A DNA stretch of 64,000 bases from Sialis fuliginosa (GCA_961205875.1 OY540809.1:19666267-19730266), one strand, 5' to 3'; counted from the first letter of the stretch, positions 23,217-36,140 are shown. The notes: generated by a model from the sequence alone, not told the origin. Numbers and translations: made by a program.

Positions 23217-25015
23217 CAAGGATTTATTTTAGGTCAAAAACTAACGTATTTCGTAATGAGAGCAAACATTTTTTTTTTGATATACCCTAATATACATACA
23301 TTCAATATAACGTTAATTTTCTCTACCATAATTCCTTTGTGATATTCTTTTCCACAGTCATTTTGTTTTTATTATTTTAAATAATTATCCTTTACCATGA
23401 AAATAATTTATTTATAATTGGTTAATGGAAAATAAAAATAACAAATAAAATTGACTCGATTAAAAAAAACTGGACAAGTTTTTCAAATAATATCACACAT
23501 TTGCATGAAGTAAAAACAATTATAAATATAATATAATGACATTTAAATATAGTGTGTCTACATAATTCTGTGTATAAGATAATCCTAGTAGATCACGCCA
23601 ATTATTTCCGCATCAAAAAACTAGTTTAATTCCAACTATCATTAATGAGTACATTAATTTATAATAAATCAATTTTATTGATTTAAAATATTAGTATATT
23701 AAATCCCTGTAATTGATAAACTGAGGTATTAATTTGTGTATATACCAGTGCTTGTAAAACTGTTATTATTTTTTTTAAACATACTTTTTTTATAATGAAA
23801 ATAAAAATTAATAAAAAGGTGATGGAGTAAAGGGAAATTTTAACTAAAATAAATTTGATAAATTTATTTCTTCTTTCAAAATCCCTAAAAACAGGGGCAT
23901 TTATGTACAATTTTCCAAGGAGGGAAGTTTAGGTTTTATTCTGAAAAATTATAACGTAAATTATATAATGTAAGTATTATATATTATTTGTGGAATACTT
24001 TTTTCCAGTTTTTGTATTTATTTATTCTTTTGTGGCGGATCAATGTAAGAAAATATATTTTATGTTTATTATGTAAGTTTATGTCTTGTTTTTATTATGT
24101 TTTCAATTGTACTTACATAATCACTGTGTTACTAAAATTGACTACTTTATTAATTAATACATTTTAAAAAGTTTAAGGGGTGTGCATTTTATGGCCAAGT
24201 CATGCTATTTCATAATATTTATACTTAACTAAACAATAAAATTTAAATTCAAGAACATTTCATAAACAATAATAAATTATTACTTTAGTATAAATTAGGG
24301 GGGGGGAGTAGTACCCGTTTACCCACGTCACCTTTGCTGACGCTCAGACTGGCTTTTATCCGAATGTATTAAATATTTTATTTCATAATATGCTTGGTTT
24401 AATTAATTAAGAAAGTAGATAAAAATCAAAATTCAAGAACATTACCTAAACAATAAAATACCTAATAATTTATTACTTTATTGTGATAGTACAAGTTTTA
24501 TTGTATATAAATGGCATGTTAATACAATATTTCCTAATACATATCATTGCTTTATTTATAGTATTTTAGTTTGTGTAACGCATAATAAGTTTATAAGCCT
24601 ACTAATATATTGATATTTCAAAATTAACCTGCTTTTATATTTCAAGGCGCTAACTAGATAAATATTGCTGGCAAATTGACAATAAATTCATTATAAAGAC
24701 AGTTTAATTGGTTATATGCATGCCGTTGGATTTTGTATCTAATTGCAATCACGATTGTAATAATTTATCATATATATAGTTATTAACATGGCCCTCACAT
24801 TCTATTGCGGGTCCCCTCTGATACCCAGTCAGTCCCCCCCATGATTATTTTCGCTGTTTAGAACCTAATATAATCGAACTTTATGCATATGCATTTTAGA
24901 AAAAAAATTTTTTTGAGTACAAGTTATGATTTTGTGGGGGGGGGGGGGGTAAAAAATGGCATTATTTTATTTTTGATTTAATCCATGATTTCAAGATAAT
25001 TTTTAAATAGGAATC
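23217..25015. other. AT-rich repeat-derived DNA, no gene seen
   Basis: Includes the paralogue (about 23940-24220) of the repeat at 14640-15110, a short run of G at about 24299-24307, and a run of 14 G at 24936-24949. Short frames look random. Confidence 0.5.
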
Positions 25016-25017
25016 TA

Positions 25018-25577
25018 AGGTAAAGGCGCCAGTTATGGCCGCTATAAGAGCAAGTTTTCGTTTTTTTTTTATTAATGGGCTTGTTTTTTTGTAATTCTCA
25101 TGAACTCATGTTACTAATAAAACAAGTTAAACTTTATTTAATCAATTTAATTACCAAAGTCCGAAAATATAGTTTTTTTTTTAATTATAGCATTTTATTT
25201 TGTTCATTTTTTACTCCAGTGATGGCAAAGATAAAACCAGTAATGAGCACGTAGTGATGGACACTTGCTAATGATTACAAAATGATAAGTACTACGACAC
25301 ATAAAGATATAAAAGAAGAATCGTCAAATTTGGAACAATGTAAAGCAGTTACTATGATAATATAATAATTAATTAATAAATAATACTAATAATTAGTTAA
25401 AATGTCCACCATTTTGTCACCTATTGACCAATTGTCATCAAATCACGCTGTAAGACAGTTAAATGATTAATATTCAGAAATGGTAGTAATCAAATATCAA
25501 CACATATTTCTAATTCAGTACATTTAATTAAAAATTTGCCATTACTGGGGTCCTTGCCAAGACAGGTGCCAATACCT
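25018..25577 (+). mobile_element. Mariner-like MITE, complete
   Basis: Ends AGGTAAAGGCGCCAGTTATGG and …ACAGGTGCCAATACCT, flanked by TA at 25016-25017 and 25578-25579. It belongs, with the 26488 copy, to a subfamily carrying 'ccattactggggtccttgcc'. It has 560 bp with no transposase. Confidence 0.8.
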
Positions 25578-26104
25578 TATATTTGTATTGCTTTATTGCA
25601 ATCTATGAAGAAAAATAAACTACTTTTATCTGACTCTATCAATTTAGAGCAAAATCACAAGAGACAAAATGTGTTTATTTTTGTGTATTTGCCGTATAAA
25701 ATCAGGAAAACAAATATTTGCATGGATCTAAAATAACGTTGATTTCCCTATATACCGTAGTTAAATTCTATACCTTTTATATATGTATATTGTACACCTA
25801 TGTAAACAGTTTGTGTATTATTGTTATACCCATAAAGAGTCGATAATTGTTGAGAGACAATTACAAATGGTCGTTTGAATTAATTAAATAATGATTTTGC
25901 TAATTAGATAGTACATATTGTGTAAAATCATTAATGAGGTAGATGTAACGACGCATAATATCATTGTTACGCTTACGTGTTTGTTTAATTTTAATTAGTT
26001 TGTAGGATTTCACATTGTATTAAAAGGTAATTAAATTTTTGTTGGGGAAGAAAACATATTTTTGAAAAAGATTTTACAACCCGAAACATATTTGTGATTT
26101 TTTG

Positions 26105-26262
26105 TAAAAGTTGTAGAGAATATTATGTTATCTATAATTTATGTCCCATAAAATATTCACTAGATATCGTATAAGAAAGGTCCATAGATATTTTTCTGTT
26201 ATACAATTTTTTTTAATGAATAGAAAATAAATTATAGATGATATCATCTACAACTTTTATCT
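26105..26262. repeat. Inverted repeat, hairpin-forming
   Basis: Arms AAAAGTTGTAGA…ATCTATAATTT of about 35 bp face each other across about 90 bp. MITE-like; no flanking duplication was resolved. Confidence 0.6.
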
Positions 26263-26319
26263 TGAAATATGCACCGTTTCAAAAATAATTCAAAAAAATT
26301 TACAGGAGTGAACATCCGT

Positions 26320-26482
26320 TTAAATTTAAACAGAAAAAAATATTTGTACTTTTTGATATGATTCGTTTTTGTTAGGTATTATTACAATAATAACTAATCG
26401 TGTTTGTACTTAACTCAACTATATTTTTCAAAAATCCTAAACAATACTCCGTAGTCCACGCGAGTGAAGTCGCGGACACACA
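26320..26482. mobile_element. 3' fragment of the 'cacgcgagcgaagccgcg' family
   Basis: Matches the last part of the copies at 55140-55765 and 62700-63443 (ttctgattcgtttttgttaggt… then ccgtagtccacgcgagtgaag). The Helitron-like 'ctagt' end is missing here. Confidence 0.6.
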
Positions 26483-26487
26483 AAGTA

Positions 26488-27002
26488 AGGTAGTGGCACC
26501 AGTCTTGGCAAGGACCCCAGTAATGGCAAATTTTTAATTAAATGTACTGAATTAGAAATATGTGTTAATATTTGATTACTACCATTTCTGAATATTATTC
26601 TATATACATTTAACTGTCTTACAGCGTGATTTAATGACAATCGGCCAATAGGTGTCAAAATAGTGGACATTTAAACTAGTTATTAGTGATGACGATTCTT
26701 TTTTTCTATCTTTTGTGTCGTAGTACTTATCATTTTGTTATCATTTGCAAGTATCCATCACTGCGTACTCATTACTGGTTTTACCATTACCATTACTGGA
26801 GAAAAAACATGAACAAAATAAAAGACTATAATTTAAAAAAACAAACTATATCTGGTGACTTTGGTAATTAAATTGATTAAATAAAGAGTTATTTGTTTTC
26901 TTAGTAACACGAGTTCATGAGAATTACAAAAAACAAACCTATTAATCAAAAAAAAAAAACGAAAACTTGCTCTTATAGTGGCCATAACTGGTGCCTTTAC
27001 CT
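26488..27002 (-). mobile_element. Mariner-like MITE, complete
   Basis: Ends AGGTAGTGGCACCAGTCTTGG and …AACTGGTGCCTTTACCT, flanked by TA at 26486-26487 and 27003-27004. It faces the copy at 25018 in opposite orientation. Confidence 0.8.
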
Positions 27003-27527
27003 TATAGTATTTTATAAAAGTTTGATCGCAGATATTGCAATAAAGCTTATTTGATAATTTATAAACATTTGTTATTTTACAAAAATCCCTTTCGGATATT
27101 CATTGTCATGCTTCAGTTGCTTTTGCGTTGTATTAGTTAATTGAATACATTTATTCGCTCGTCTTTTTTTGTCATTTTGACTACCAAATTGCCATATGTA
27201 TAATATATACAATATTTTATTTATATTGCTAATTGTTTTTGCATGTATTTGTTTTTAAATCTTTAACAATTAGCATTACATGTTTTTTTATTTGAATTTT
27301 AAAAATATGTTCTTTGTGTGAGTGATTCGACCTACGAATTATTTAAAGTTTATTATTTAAGTTAAGTATAGTGGAGTAAAGTGAGGTATATTTTTTATGT
27401 ATAGCTTGGATTGGCCTTCTATTAAATTAACAGGAAAACATATATAAAAAAAAATTGACAGATTACTAACTGTAGATATTGAATTTACTCCACTTTACTC
27501 ATATAAACATTCGTTATTGAATAAAAA

Positions 27528-30034
27528 AACATCTGCCAAGTAAATGCACAGTGCTTCCTTATGCTAAATTCACCGAAAGTAGTTAATTATTGAACAATTT
27601 AAATAAAAACCGATAGTGTTCAGATAAATTGCCTTGGTGAACCATTTAAGACGTACCTGATTATTTTTTCATATATTTTGTATTCTTTGACAATTTCAAT
27701 CTAAATCTAAATTTACACAGACGTCAAAATGACATTAAATAAATATCAATTAAAAAAAAAATTGATTTTGAAATGGAACCGTCCTCAAGCCAGACCTAAC
27801 CATTTAACCAAGTTTCATTAATATCGGTTCAGTAGTTCATGAGTTATGCGTGTGAGAAGGATTCAGAGGACAGACATGGAATGAAAAGTGTTTGTCTTGA
27901 CCTAAGATGGGAAGATCAATTTAAAATTTTGAAATCGAAGAATAATTTATTTCCTCATTTTAAAACGATCACAAAGCTTCTTAGTCCAGCCAATGAAGCA
28001 GAAAAAACGGTCAAAATGGGAAATTTTCCGGAACAGCAATTTTATAGTTGATTCTTATAGATTTTGAACCGCTGAACACGAAAAAAATAACGCGCCCGCG
28101 TGAGAAGTGGGGCTTCACCCCTAAAAATGGGGTAAAAGGGTGAACATCGAGTTTTTTTCCCGTTTTTTCGATTTATTTCAAAAACTAAATCGACGATGGG
28201 GTTATATTACGGTTGATATTTGTAGCTGATACTCAAATGAATCAATTGAGACCAGTTAGATAAAATTTAATCAAAAAACACCCCTTCCAGAGGGTGGAAA
28301 AGCCGTAAAATTGTTAATTTTCGGTCCTAATCAGTAAAAATTGAATAACTCTGGGGCACATAATCGCACAGACTCGTATATTGGCTTAAATTCTTCCTAA
28401 AGCTCCAAGGAACTGAGATCAACCATAATAAAGCCAAATATGAATAGATTTACCAATGATATTAGCCAATATTTAAGGGTGAGTTACAAATTTTTTTTTT
28501 TAATTTGTGTTACACTAAAAACCAAGTAAAAAAATCAGGAATCAATATTTTTTTACCAAATTGCACTTGTAGCTTCTATTTATACCTTCGATCAAGGCTA
28601 CATAAGAAAAAAAGTTTATCATGCACATAAATGCATTTAAAATGCATTTAAAAGGTGGGCCTCACCGGTATTATCAAATTAGCTGTATCTTAGCTCCTAG
28701 TTACCCGATTTCAATTTTCTTTTGTTTATTATAAAGTTCTTATTAAGAAGATTTTTTTGGATACTATTTATTGTTCTCTAAATATCAAGGGCTCCATTTT
28801 TCGTAATAAAATGTAAGAAAACGTAATAAATAGCTCAAGTATACGACTGGTACATAAAAAAGCGATGAACTTTTTGATTGGAATATGCTACATTCAGTGA
28901 TCATAGATAAAGTCAAAAGGGAGATTTTTAGATAGGGACCTACTTAAAAATCCGTACAGGACACAAAATGGTGGCTATCAAAGATGGCCCCCACCTGTGT
29001 TATCAAATTGGCTGTATCTCAGGTCGTAGTTATCCGATTTCAATTTTCTTTTGTTTATTGTAAAGTTCTTATTGATAAGATTTTTTTTTATACCATTTAT
29101 TTTTCTCTAAGTGTTGAGAGTTCCCTAGAATTTTCGAAAATAATTTATTCGGCAATAAAGTTAGAAAAAAGTGAAATTTTTAGATTTTCGAAAATTGTAG
29201 GGAGCCCTTGATATTTAGAGAGCAATAAATAGTATCCAAAAAAATCTTCTTAATAAGAACTTTATAATAAACAAAAGAAAATTGAAATCGGGTAACTAGG
29301 AGCTAAGATACAGCTAATTTGATAATACCGGTGAGGCCCACCTTTTAAATGCATTTTAAATGCATTTATGTGCATGATAAACTTTTTTTCTTATGTAGCC
29401 TTGATCGTAGGTATAAATAGAAGCTACAAGTGCAATTTGGTAAAAAAATATTGATTCCTGATTTTTTTACTTGGTTTTTAGTGTAACACAAATTAAAAAA
29501 AAAATTTGTAACTCACCCTTAAATATTGGCTAATATCATTGGTAAATCTATTCATATTTGGCTTTATTATGGTTGATCTCAGTTCCTTGGAGCTTTAGGA
29601 AGAATTTAAGCCAATATACGAGTCTGTGCGATTATGTGCCCCAGAGTTATTCAATTTTTACTGATAAGGACCGAAAATTAACAATTTTACGGCTTTTCCA
29701 CCCTCTGGAAGGGGTGTTTTTTGATTAAATTTTATCTAACTGGTCTCAATTGATTCATTTGAGTATCAGCTACAAATATCAACCGTAATATAACCCCATC
29801 GTCGATTTAGTTTTTGAAATAAATCGAAAAAACGGGAAAAAAACTCGATGTTCACCCTTTTACCCCATTTTTAGGGGTGAAGCCCCACTTCTCACGCGGG
29901 CGCGTTATTTTTTTCGTGTTCAGCGGCTCAAAATCTATAAGAATCAACTATAAAATTGCTGTTCCGGAAAATTTCCCATCAAATTGCTTCATTCACTGGA
30001 CTATCTGGTATCTTCGATATTGCGAGGAAGCAAT
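27528..30034 (+). mobile_element. TGCTTCCTCG-family repeat split by a foldback element
   Basis: Left part 27528-27981 (catctgccaagtaaatgca … cgatcacaaagcttct) and right part 30007-30034 (ggtatcttcgatattgcgaggaagcaa). The inserted foldback DNA lies between. An open frame at 27839 runs from the repeat into the insert and is not a gene. Confidence 0.75.
27982..30003. mobile_element. 2.0-kb foldback element with arms of about 0.8 kb
   Basis: Left arm 27982-28795 and right arm 29201-30003 are near-identical inverted copies around a spacer of about 405 bp. Ends are TAGTCCAG…CTGGACTA. A 3-bp TCT at both sides (27979-27981, 30004-30006) fits a target duplication. The spacer holds a diverged direct copy of the inner left arm (from about 28975: 'tatcaaattggctgtatctcag…'), so the inner sequence is present three times. 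No long frame is seen. A transcript would form a hairpin of about 800 bp. Confidence 0.85.
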
Positions 30035-30465
30035 ATTTGTTCCACTCTACAGTTAATTTAATTTAATAAAAAACATTACTTGAGACGGTGTTTAATTTAA
30101 TTCAGTTTGATCAAAATGGTATAAAACGAATGCCAAGTAAGAGGCACTTAATAAAGTTAGATAATATATCACAAAGTTTCTACAATTCCAAGAACAATAT
30201 AGTTATTGTCACACTTTAGAATTACTTCTGAAAATACAAATGATCTCATAGACGTCGGAAGGGAGGAAGGGGGAGGAGGAATGCCCCATTTGCCCCCCAG
30301 CCTCCTTAATGCTAAAAATAACCTTTTTCTTTTCAATTGAAAAATTTCCCGCCACAACGCTCATTCAAGGTCACGTGGTATGATCTGTGATGTCAGATAT
30401 CAGTAAACAAACGAATAGCGATTGAATATTGTGACGTCACACTATATTATTAAAATAAGGTACTG
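30035..30465. other. Spacer DNA, no gene seen
   Basis: A short frame on the minus strand near 30169-30357 has a proline/glycine patch from a purine-rich stretch (ggaagggaggaagggggagg) and no domain. Nothing else is recognised. Confidence 0.45.
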
Positions 30466-30467
30466 GC

Positions 30468-30916
30468 ACCGGTCTTGGTCGCTTTAAAAGCAAAGTATAC
30501 TTTTTTGAGATTGATGGGCTTTTTTGGTAATTGTCATGAACTTATGTTACTAACAAAAAATGTAAGTCCGCAAATATAGTTTGTTTTTTAAATTAAAGCA
30601 TTTTATTTGGTTTATATTTTTTCACCACTAATGGACAACTAAAACCAGTGATGGACACTTGCTAATGATAATTACTACTACACAAAAGTTATAAAATAAA
30701 GAATAGTAAAATTTAAAACAATGTGAAGCAGATGCTATAATAATATTATAATTAGGTATACTCATTGACCGATTGTCATCAAATTAAGCTGTTTTAGAGT
30801 TAAGTGTCTATAGATTATGATTTAGTAATGGTGGTAATCAAATATCAACAAATATTTCTAATTTATTACATTTAATTAAACAAGTGAGGTATTGTCCAAG
30901 ACTGGTGTCAGTGCTT
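30468..30916 (+). mobile_element. Mariner-like MITE, complete
   Basis: Ends AGGTACTGGCACCGGTCTTGG and …AAGACTGGTGTCAGTGCTT, flanked by TA at 30466-30467 and 30917-30918. It has 449 bp. Confidence 0.82.
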
Positions 30917-31366
30917 TAATGACTTATTTCACGCAAAAAAACATTTTCATAAGAATACTTTTTTTATAACAATGAACAAAAAATATCAAAGCGGGAGTTA
31001 GTGCATTATTTTTTGTTACAGCAAGATGCATTAATGACCTTCTAGAGGTCATTTATTATGTCTCAAACTGGTCACAATCACTGTTTAGGCCTTGTATAGA
31101 TCCGGTCACGCCTTAAGTGATAATTTGCCAACAATGTGCATTTGATTTATCTTATACAGCAAGGAACTGTGGGTATGTGTAACACACACGTTTTATAGGA
31201 ATGACTTATTACAATACCATTAATATCTTATTGTTAGCTGTTCTTGAAATTGAAGGAACAAGATATATATCAGAGTTTTTTTTATGATCTTATGTAGATG
31301 AAGGAAGTAATGTAACAATGCTAGAATATTAATCGAACACATTTTATTTAGACATACTCATAGTAA

Positions 31367-31559
31367 CAGGGCCGTTACTAGAAGCTCGGGGGCTCCGGGG
31401 CAAGAGGTGGCTGAGGGCCCCCCAGAATATGCAAAAGGAAAAATTGAAATTGAAGACCTTTTTTTTTGCTCCTAACTTACACAATTTTTCCTATTTACTT
31501 ATTTTCTCCAATTTTTACGCTGCATTGCCCCGGCTGCCCCGATGGTAGTTACGGCCCTG
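31367..31559. mobile_element. hAT-like MITE with CATAGTAA duplication
   Basis: Ends CAGGGCCGTTACTAG and …TAGTTACGGCCCTG are inverted copies. Perfect 8-bp CATAGTAA occurs at 31359-31366 and 31560-31567. It has 193 bp, with GC-rich subterminal DNA and no coding frame. The surrounding repeat has an unoccupied paralogue at about 48437. Confidence 0.9.
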
Positions 31560-31857
31560 CATAGTAAGAGTTTTGACAGCCTGAATCGATTTCTGATTGA
31601 TTCTATTAAGCAAGTCTCACTCACAGCTGTATATTTTCATTTTATCAATCAATATCAATGAATATACTTCATAGCATTACAATATGTTAAATTTTAATTA
31701 CGCTCGCTAAAAATAATATATATTTATAAAATAATTTTTTTTATAAATTGCATCACTAAAATGGTGATCATTTTTATCAGTAAAAAATATCAATTGTAAT
31801 TTTTCTACCATTGATTATCATTTTAATTTAATTTTTTAATTTTAATTTAAGCTTTCT

Positions 31858-33045
31858 AACAGTGAATATCCCATCGAAATCGGTTGAGTTATCTTTATAT
31901 CAAGTTGGATAAACTAGATACAACCAATAAGAAAAACTATATTTGTTATCGTTATAATTTTTTTTATAATTCTAGGGTCTTAAGATTTTTAACATTGAAA
32001 ATCTCATCAAAATCGATTCAGCAATTTTTGTAACAAGTCGGATAAGCTAGACACAACCAATAAAAAAAACTATAGTTTTTATCATTATTAATTTTTGATG
32101 ATTCTTGGTTCGAACATTGCAAATCCCATCAAAATCGCTTGAGTTATATTTATATCAAGTTGGATAAACTAGACACAACCAATAAGAAAAACAATATTTA
32201 TAATCGTTAAAATTTTTGTATAATTCTAGGGTCTTAAGACTTTTAACATTGAAAATCTCATCAAAATCGATTCAGCAATTTTTGTAACAAGTCGGATAAG
32301 CTAGACACAACCAATAAAAAAAACTATAGTTTTTATCATTATTAATTTTTGATGATTCTTGGTTCGAACATTGCAAATCCCATCAAAATCGCTTGAGTTA
32401 TATTTATATCAAGTTGGATAAACTAGACACAACCAATAAGAAAAACAATATTTATAATCGTTAAAATTTTTGTATAATTCTAGGGTCTTAAGACTTTTAA
32501 CATTGAAAATCTCATCAAAATCGATTCAGCAATTTTTGTAACAAGTCGGATAAGCTAGACACAACCAATAAAAAAAACTATAGTTTTTATCATTATTAAT
32601 TTTTGATGATTCTTGGTTCGAACATTGCAAATCCCATCAAAATCGCTTGAGTTATATTTATATCAAGTTGGATAAACTAGACACAACCAATAAGAAAAAC
32701 AATATTTATAATCGTTAAAATTTTTGTATAATTCTAGGGTCTTAAGACTTTTAACATTGAAAATCCCATCAAAATTGATTCAGCAATTTTTGTAACAAGT
32801 CGGATAAACTAGATACAACCAATAAAAAAACTATAGTTTTTATCATTATTAATTGTTCATAATTCTTACTTCTAACATTGAAAATCCTATCAAAATCGGT
32901 TGATTAATTTTTATATCAAGTCAGGTAAACTAGACACAACCAATAAGAAAACTATATTTTTCATCATTATTAATTTATCATACTTCAACGGTCTTTTTAA
33001 CATTGAAAATCTCATCAAAATCGGTTTAGTAATTTACATATTGAA
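31858..33045. repeat. Dimeric satellite-like array, 254-bp period
   Basis: Ten related monomers of about 122-134 bp start near 31858, 31991, 32113, 32245, 32367, 32499, 32621, 32753, 32874 and 32999. Each begins AACATTG.AAAT…CATCAAAATCG and holds 'aagtnggataa.ctagacacaaccaata'. Two monomer types alternate in the middle, giving a higher-order repeat of exactly 254 bp from 31991 to 32753. The outer monomers are more diverged. Confidence 0.9.
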
Positions 33046-33539
33046 CTGAATATTCGACGAACACAATTATAAAAAACACCGAGACAAAGGTACCTATATT
33101 TTTTTATTATAATTATTATAATTAATTTTAATGAACTGATATTTTTTACTATCTAAAAGATATAAAAACTTGTAGGTACAGTATTTTTTCTGAAAAAATA
33201 CAGAAGCCGTCAAGACTAAATAATTAAAAGTACTCGTAGCTTATACAATTTATTTATCAATAATAAGAAACCTAATTCCATACTCTTATATTATTAAAAT
33301 ACAATTAATCATATTTGTAACGAGAAATACCGGAAATCTATACTTATTCTATTAGAAATCAATAAAAAAAGTTTCAGTCTAAAAATGTTTAATTAATAAC
33401 TAAATTATACATTTTATTTATAATGATGGACATTACTGGAACCTATTTGTACAATTTGTTTCTAGAAAAATATTACTTAGAGTTTTTTTTTTCAAGTAAC
33501 TATAATATTTATTGTATCAAACAAGTTTACATAAAAAAA

Positions 33540-33930
33540 CTTTTTAAGAAAAATAAATAATACCGAATTCAAAAAATACTGAATAGTATAGAATAATTAA
33601 AAATAGTTTTTGAAGTCGGTTTTATTTTTTTCTTTCTTAAAAGTTTTTTTTTGGCTTGGCACCGACTTTAAAAACTGTTAAACTTAATTATTACCTATAT
33701 ACTTTTTGAAATCGGTTTTATTTATTTTTTTAGTTTTTTATTTTTCACTTTTGAGTGGCATATCTTTGAGGTCCACAGTTAGATTTTGATAAAATATGGG
33801 ACCATTTCAGAAGTATACACTTAAAAAAAATCATCCAAATCGTTGCAAATTTGTCAGAGTAAAAAATATATACAGCCGAATTGAGAACTTCCTCTTTTTT
33901 TAAAGACGTTTAAAAAATAGCTCTGATTTA
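33540..33930. repeat. Copy of the 'cggtgccaagcc' dispersed family
   Basis: Contains two inverted 'gaaatcggttttattt' blocks and the 'cttttgagtggcatatct' and 'aatcatccaaatcg' blocks shared with 18220-18450 and 63440-63770. Confidence 0.55.
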
Positions 33931-34009
33931 TTTTTTAAATTTATTTTTTATTAAAATAATGGTTCCTTTAGACAGCCATTGCGGGGTTATAGAACTTTGT
34001 CTTTGTTTT

Positions 34010-34062
34010 TATAATTTATTTATTTATTTGTTTATTTATTTATTTGTTTATTTTTTGATTTT
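34010..34062. repeat. TTTA/TTTG microsatellite
   Basis: Tetranucleotide run of TTTA with scattered TTTG. Confidence 0.7.
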
Positions 34063-34069
34063 TGTGTAA

Positions 34070-35192
34070 AGATGATTAATTTTTTAGAATTGTTTTTTTT
34101 TATGGAAAATATGAATAAAACAAATATTTCCGAACAAGTTTTTTTAAAAACATTTTTTTCCTAGAACAATACTTTACACGAATTTGGACATCAAAAATTA
34201 TCGCGTAAAAAACCTGGTATTATCAGTCCCTGATGATGAATTCTTGTCAAGTTGAAACATATATTGTATTATTATTAGTTTTAAGTGACATAAAAATATA
34301 TTAAAAAAAAGATAATATTATTAGCAAAAAAAATATACCTGGAATAAAATCCTTGGGAAAGTTTTGAATGATTCAACCAAAAATGTTGTTTTCTTATAAG
34401 AAAATTGTCTACCTATATTACATGCACGTGCCAGCAAAAAATATCATTAACATTTTTTACTTCAATTCACGGTTTATTTATTTTTATTGTATTATTAATA
34501 TATTTTTAATAACAGGTGGATAAAAAAAACGTTGTATGTTTGATGACATAGAACTCTGAAACTACAAACCACACAAACTTCAGAAAATGTTAAATTGTCC
34601 GTTATATATTCTACTTTTACGTATTAAAATTTCAAAGCATTCCGTTTAACCCTTTAGTAGTTACAGCTCTCTAAAAAAATATACACCAAATTTTGAGAAT
34701 AATAATAATTATTTATCTTAGTTTCCTGTTATTTTGTATACCATTTTTTATGATTCGGTTAAAATTTGAATGACTTTTCCAATTATATAAACTTGAAAAC
34801 AAATCAAATATTAAAACTATCCTATTCTTATTCTTAATGCACTCTTGTCTGTTGGCTTAGTCTTTTCAGACAGCTCCTTTGTGGTTGATTTTATACTTGG
34901 AGAATATGTTTGTGTGTCAGGGAGAACAGGGACATAATATGGAATGGGAAGTTAGCGATGGGTCAATCATAGCAGGAGAAAACGAATAGAGTAGCCGGGA
35001 TAATAGGAATTATATAAGGAGCTATCCTATTATTTTTGCAAAACATCGATCATAATATAACTATAGTCTGTTTTATTAAGATTGCAGTAGTGGGCGAGGA
35101 TTAGAAGGTACGATTCACACAGGCACTATTCTATGATTTTTTTAATATGTATATGAAAACTTTTAATGAAAATTGTAAGAAATAAAACTCAC
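34070..35192. other. No gene seen; includes a moderately GC-rich patch
   Basis: AT-rich up to about 34830. From about 34850 to 35130 the composition is more balanced and nothing matches elsewhere in the window. It lies downstream of possible leader exon A on the minus strand. Confidence 0.4.
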
Positions 35193-35425
35193 CTTTGTAT
35201 TATGAATATTAGTTTTCTAATATTCTAATGTCGATAATATATTACACATTTTTAGAATAACTAATCTGACAGTTTGAATTTAATTGCATTTGTTTCCAAG
35301 GCAACATGAATTAGTAGATGTATTGCGTCAGTGAAAATTGTGTTATTGTGAATCTGGCTGGCGTTTTGCCCAATCAAGAGCGCGTATTATGCTTCCTATG
35401 TTAGCTACCGCCGAAATTTAAATGA
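35193..35425 (-). other. Possible remote leader exon of the MFS gene (A)
   Basis: The minus strand has a strong donor, AAAG|GTGAGTTTT, at 35193/35192. Upstream is an unusually GC-balanced stretch with no copy elsewhere in the window, including a CCAAT-type TTGATTGGGC. No open frame of note is present, so it would be noncoding. It fits the acceptor beside the transporter ATG but lies 21.6 kb away. The upstream edge is not defined and abuts an inverted-repeat element starting near 35432. Confidence 0.25.
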
Positions 35426-35431
35426 AAAAGA

Positions 35432-36140
35432 TTATAACCATAGACATAGAGAATGGACAGTGCATTCTGTATTAACACAATGGTGTAATATCTGTTCAAA
35501 AAGTGAGAGAGAGAGATACAGTGTAATTTGGAATATATCTATCTCTTTTTCTAAGAATCTGATTGGTAGCTTACTATAGTTCAGGATAGTATTTCTATCC
35601 GATAAATTTTTGTATATCTATCTTGAGATTTTTGTGCAATAAGTTTTTTATTAGAAAAGTAAATAATATAAACAATAAACATTCTATAATGGTTCATATT
35701 TAATCGAGGAAATTTTAAAAAAAAAACATCAATTGATCTGATAGAAATTTGCAAAATTATGAACGGATATTCCGGGAAAATAACAAAATTTTAAATATTT
35801 TTTTTTGATATTAGGTTACATCACGAAGATACGAAAAAAGAAGAACAAGATATTAAAATTGGATCAAAAAATTCGAAACTTAACATATATTATTTAGAAA
35901 TCAATAATCGTTTTTTTTAAATAAAATTTTTGTATAACGTTAATTATTTTTTGTTTTTAATCTCTTTATATACATATATATCTGTGAATATTTTTAATGT
36001 TCGGGACCAAGAATGAAATTGTTACACACCTGTTTAGAAAAAGGACAAGTATATTCCAAACCAGTTTCTATCTCATTCTTTTGACACGGCTCTGTTTTCG
36101 AGTCAGATGCGTGGCCCATTCTTTATGTCTATGACTATAA
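35432..36140. mobile_element. TIR element (CCATAGACATAGAGAATGG ends)
   Basis: About 125 bp at each end are inverted copies: left TATAACCATAGACATAGAG…, right the complement with GTCATAGACATAAAG. The length is about 710 bp, the core is AT-rich, and there is no frame. The target duplication could not be fixed because the flanks are TATAA-rich. Confidence 0.65.

Noticed and set aside
31858-33045. A coding repeat protein
   Set aside because: No frame stays open across the monomers; it is satellite-like DNA.
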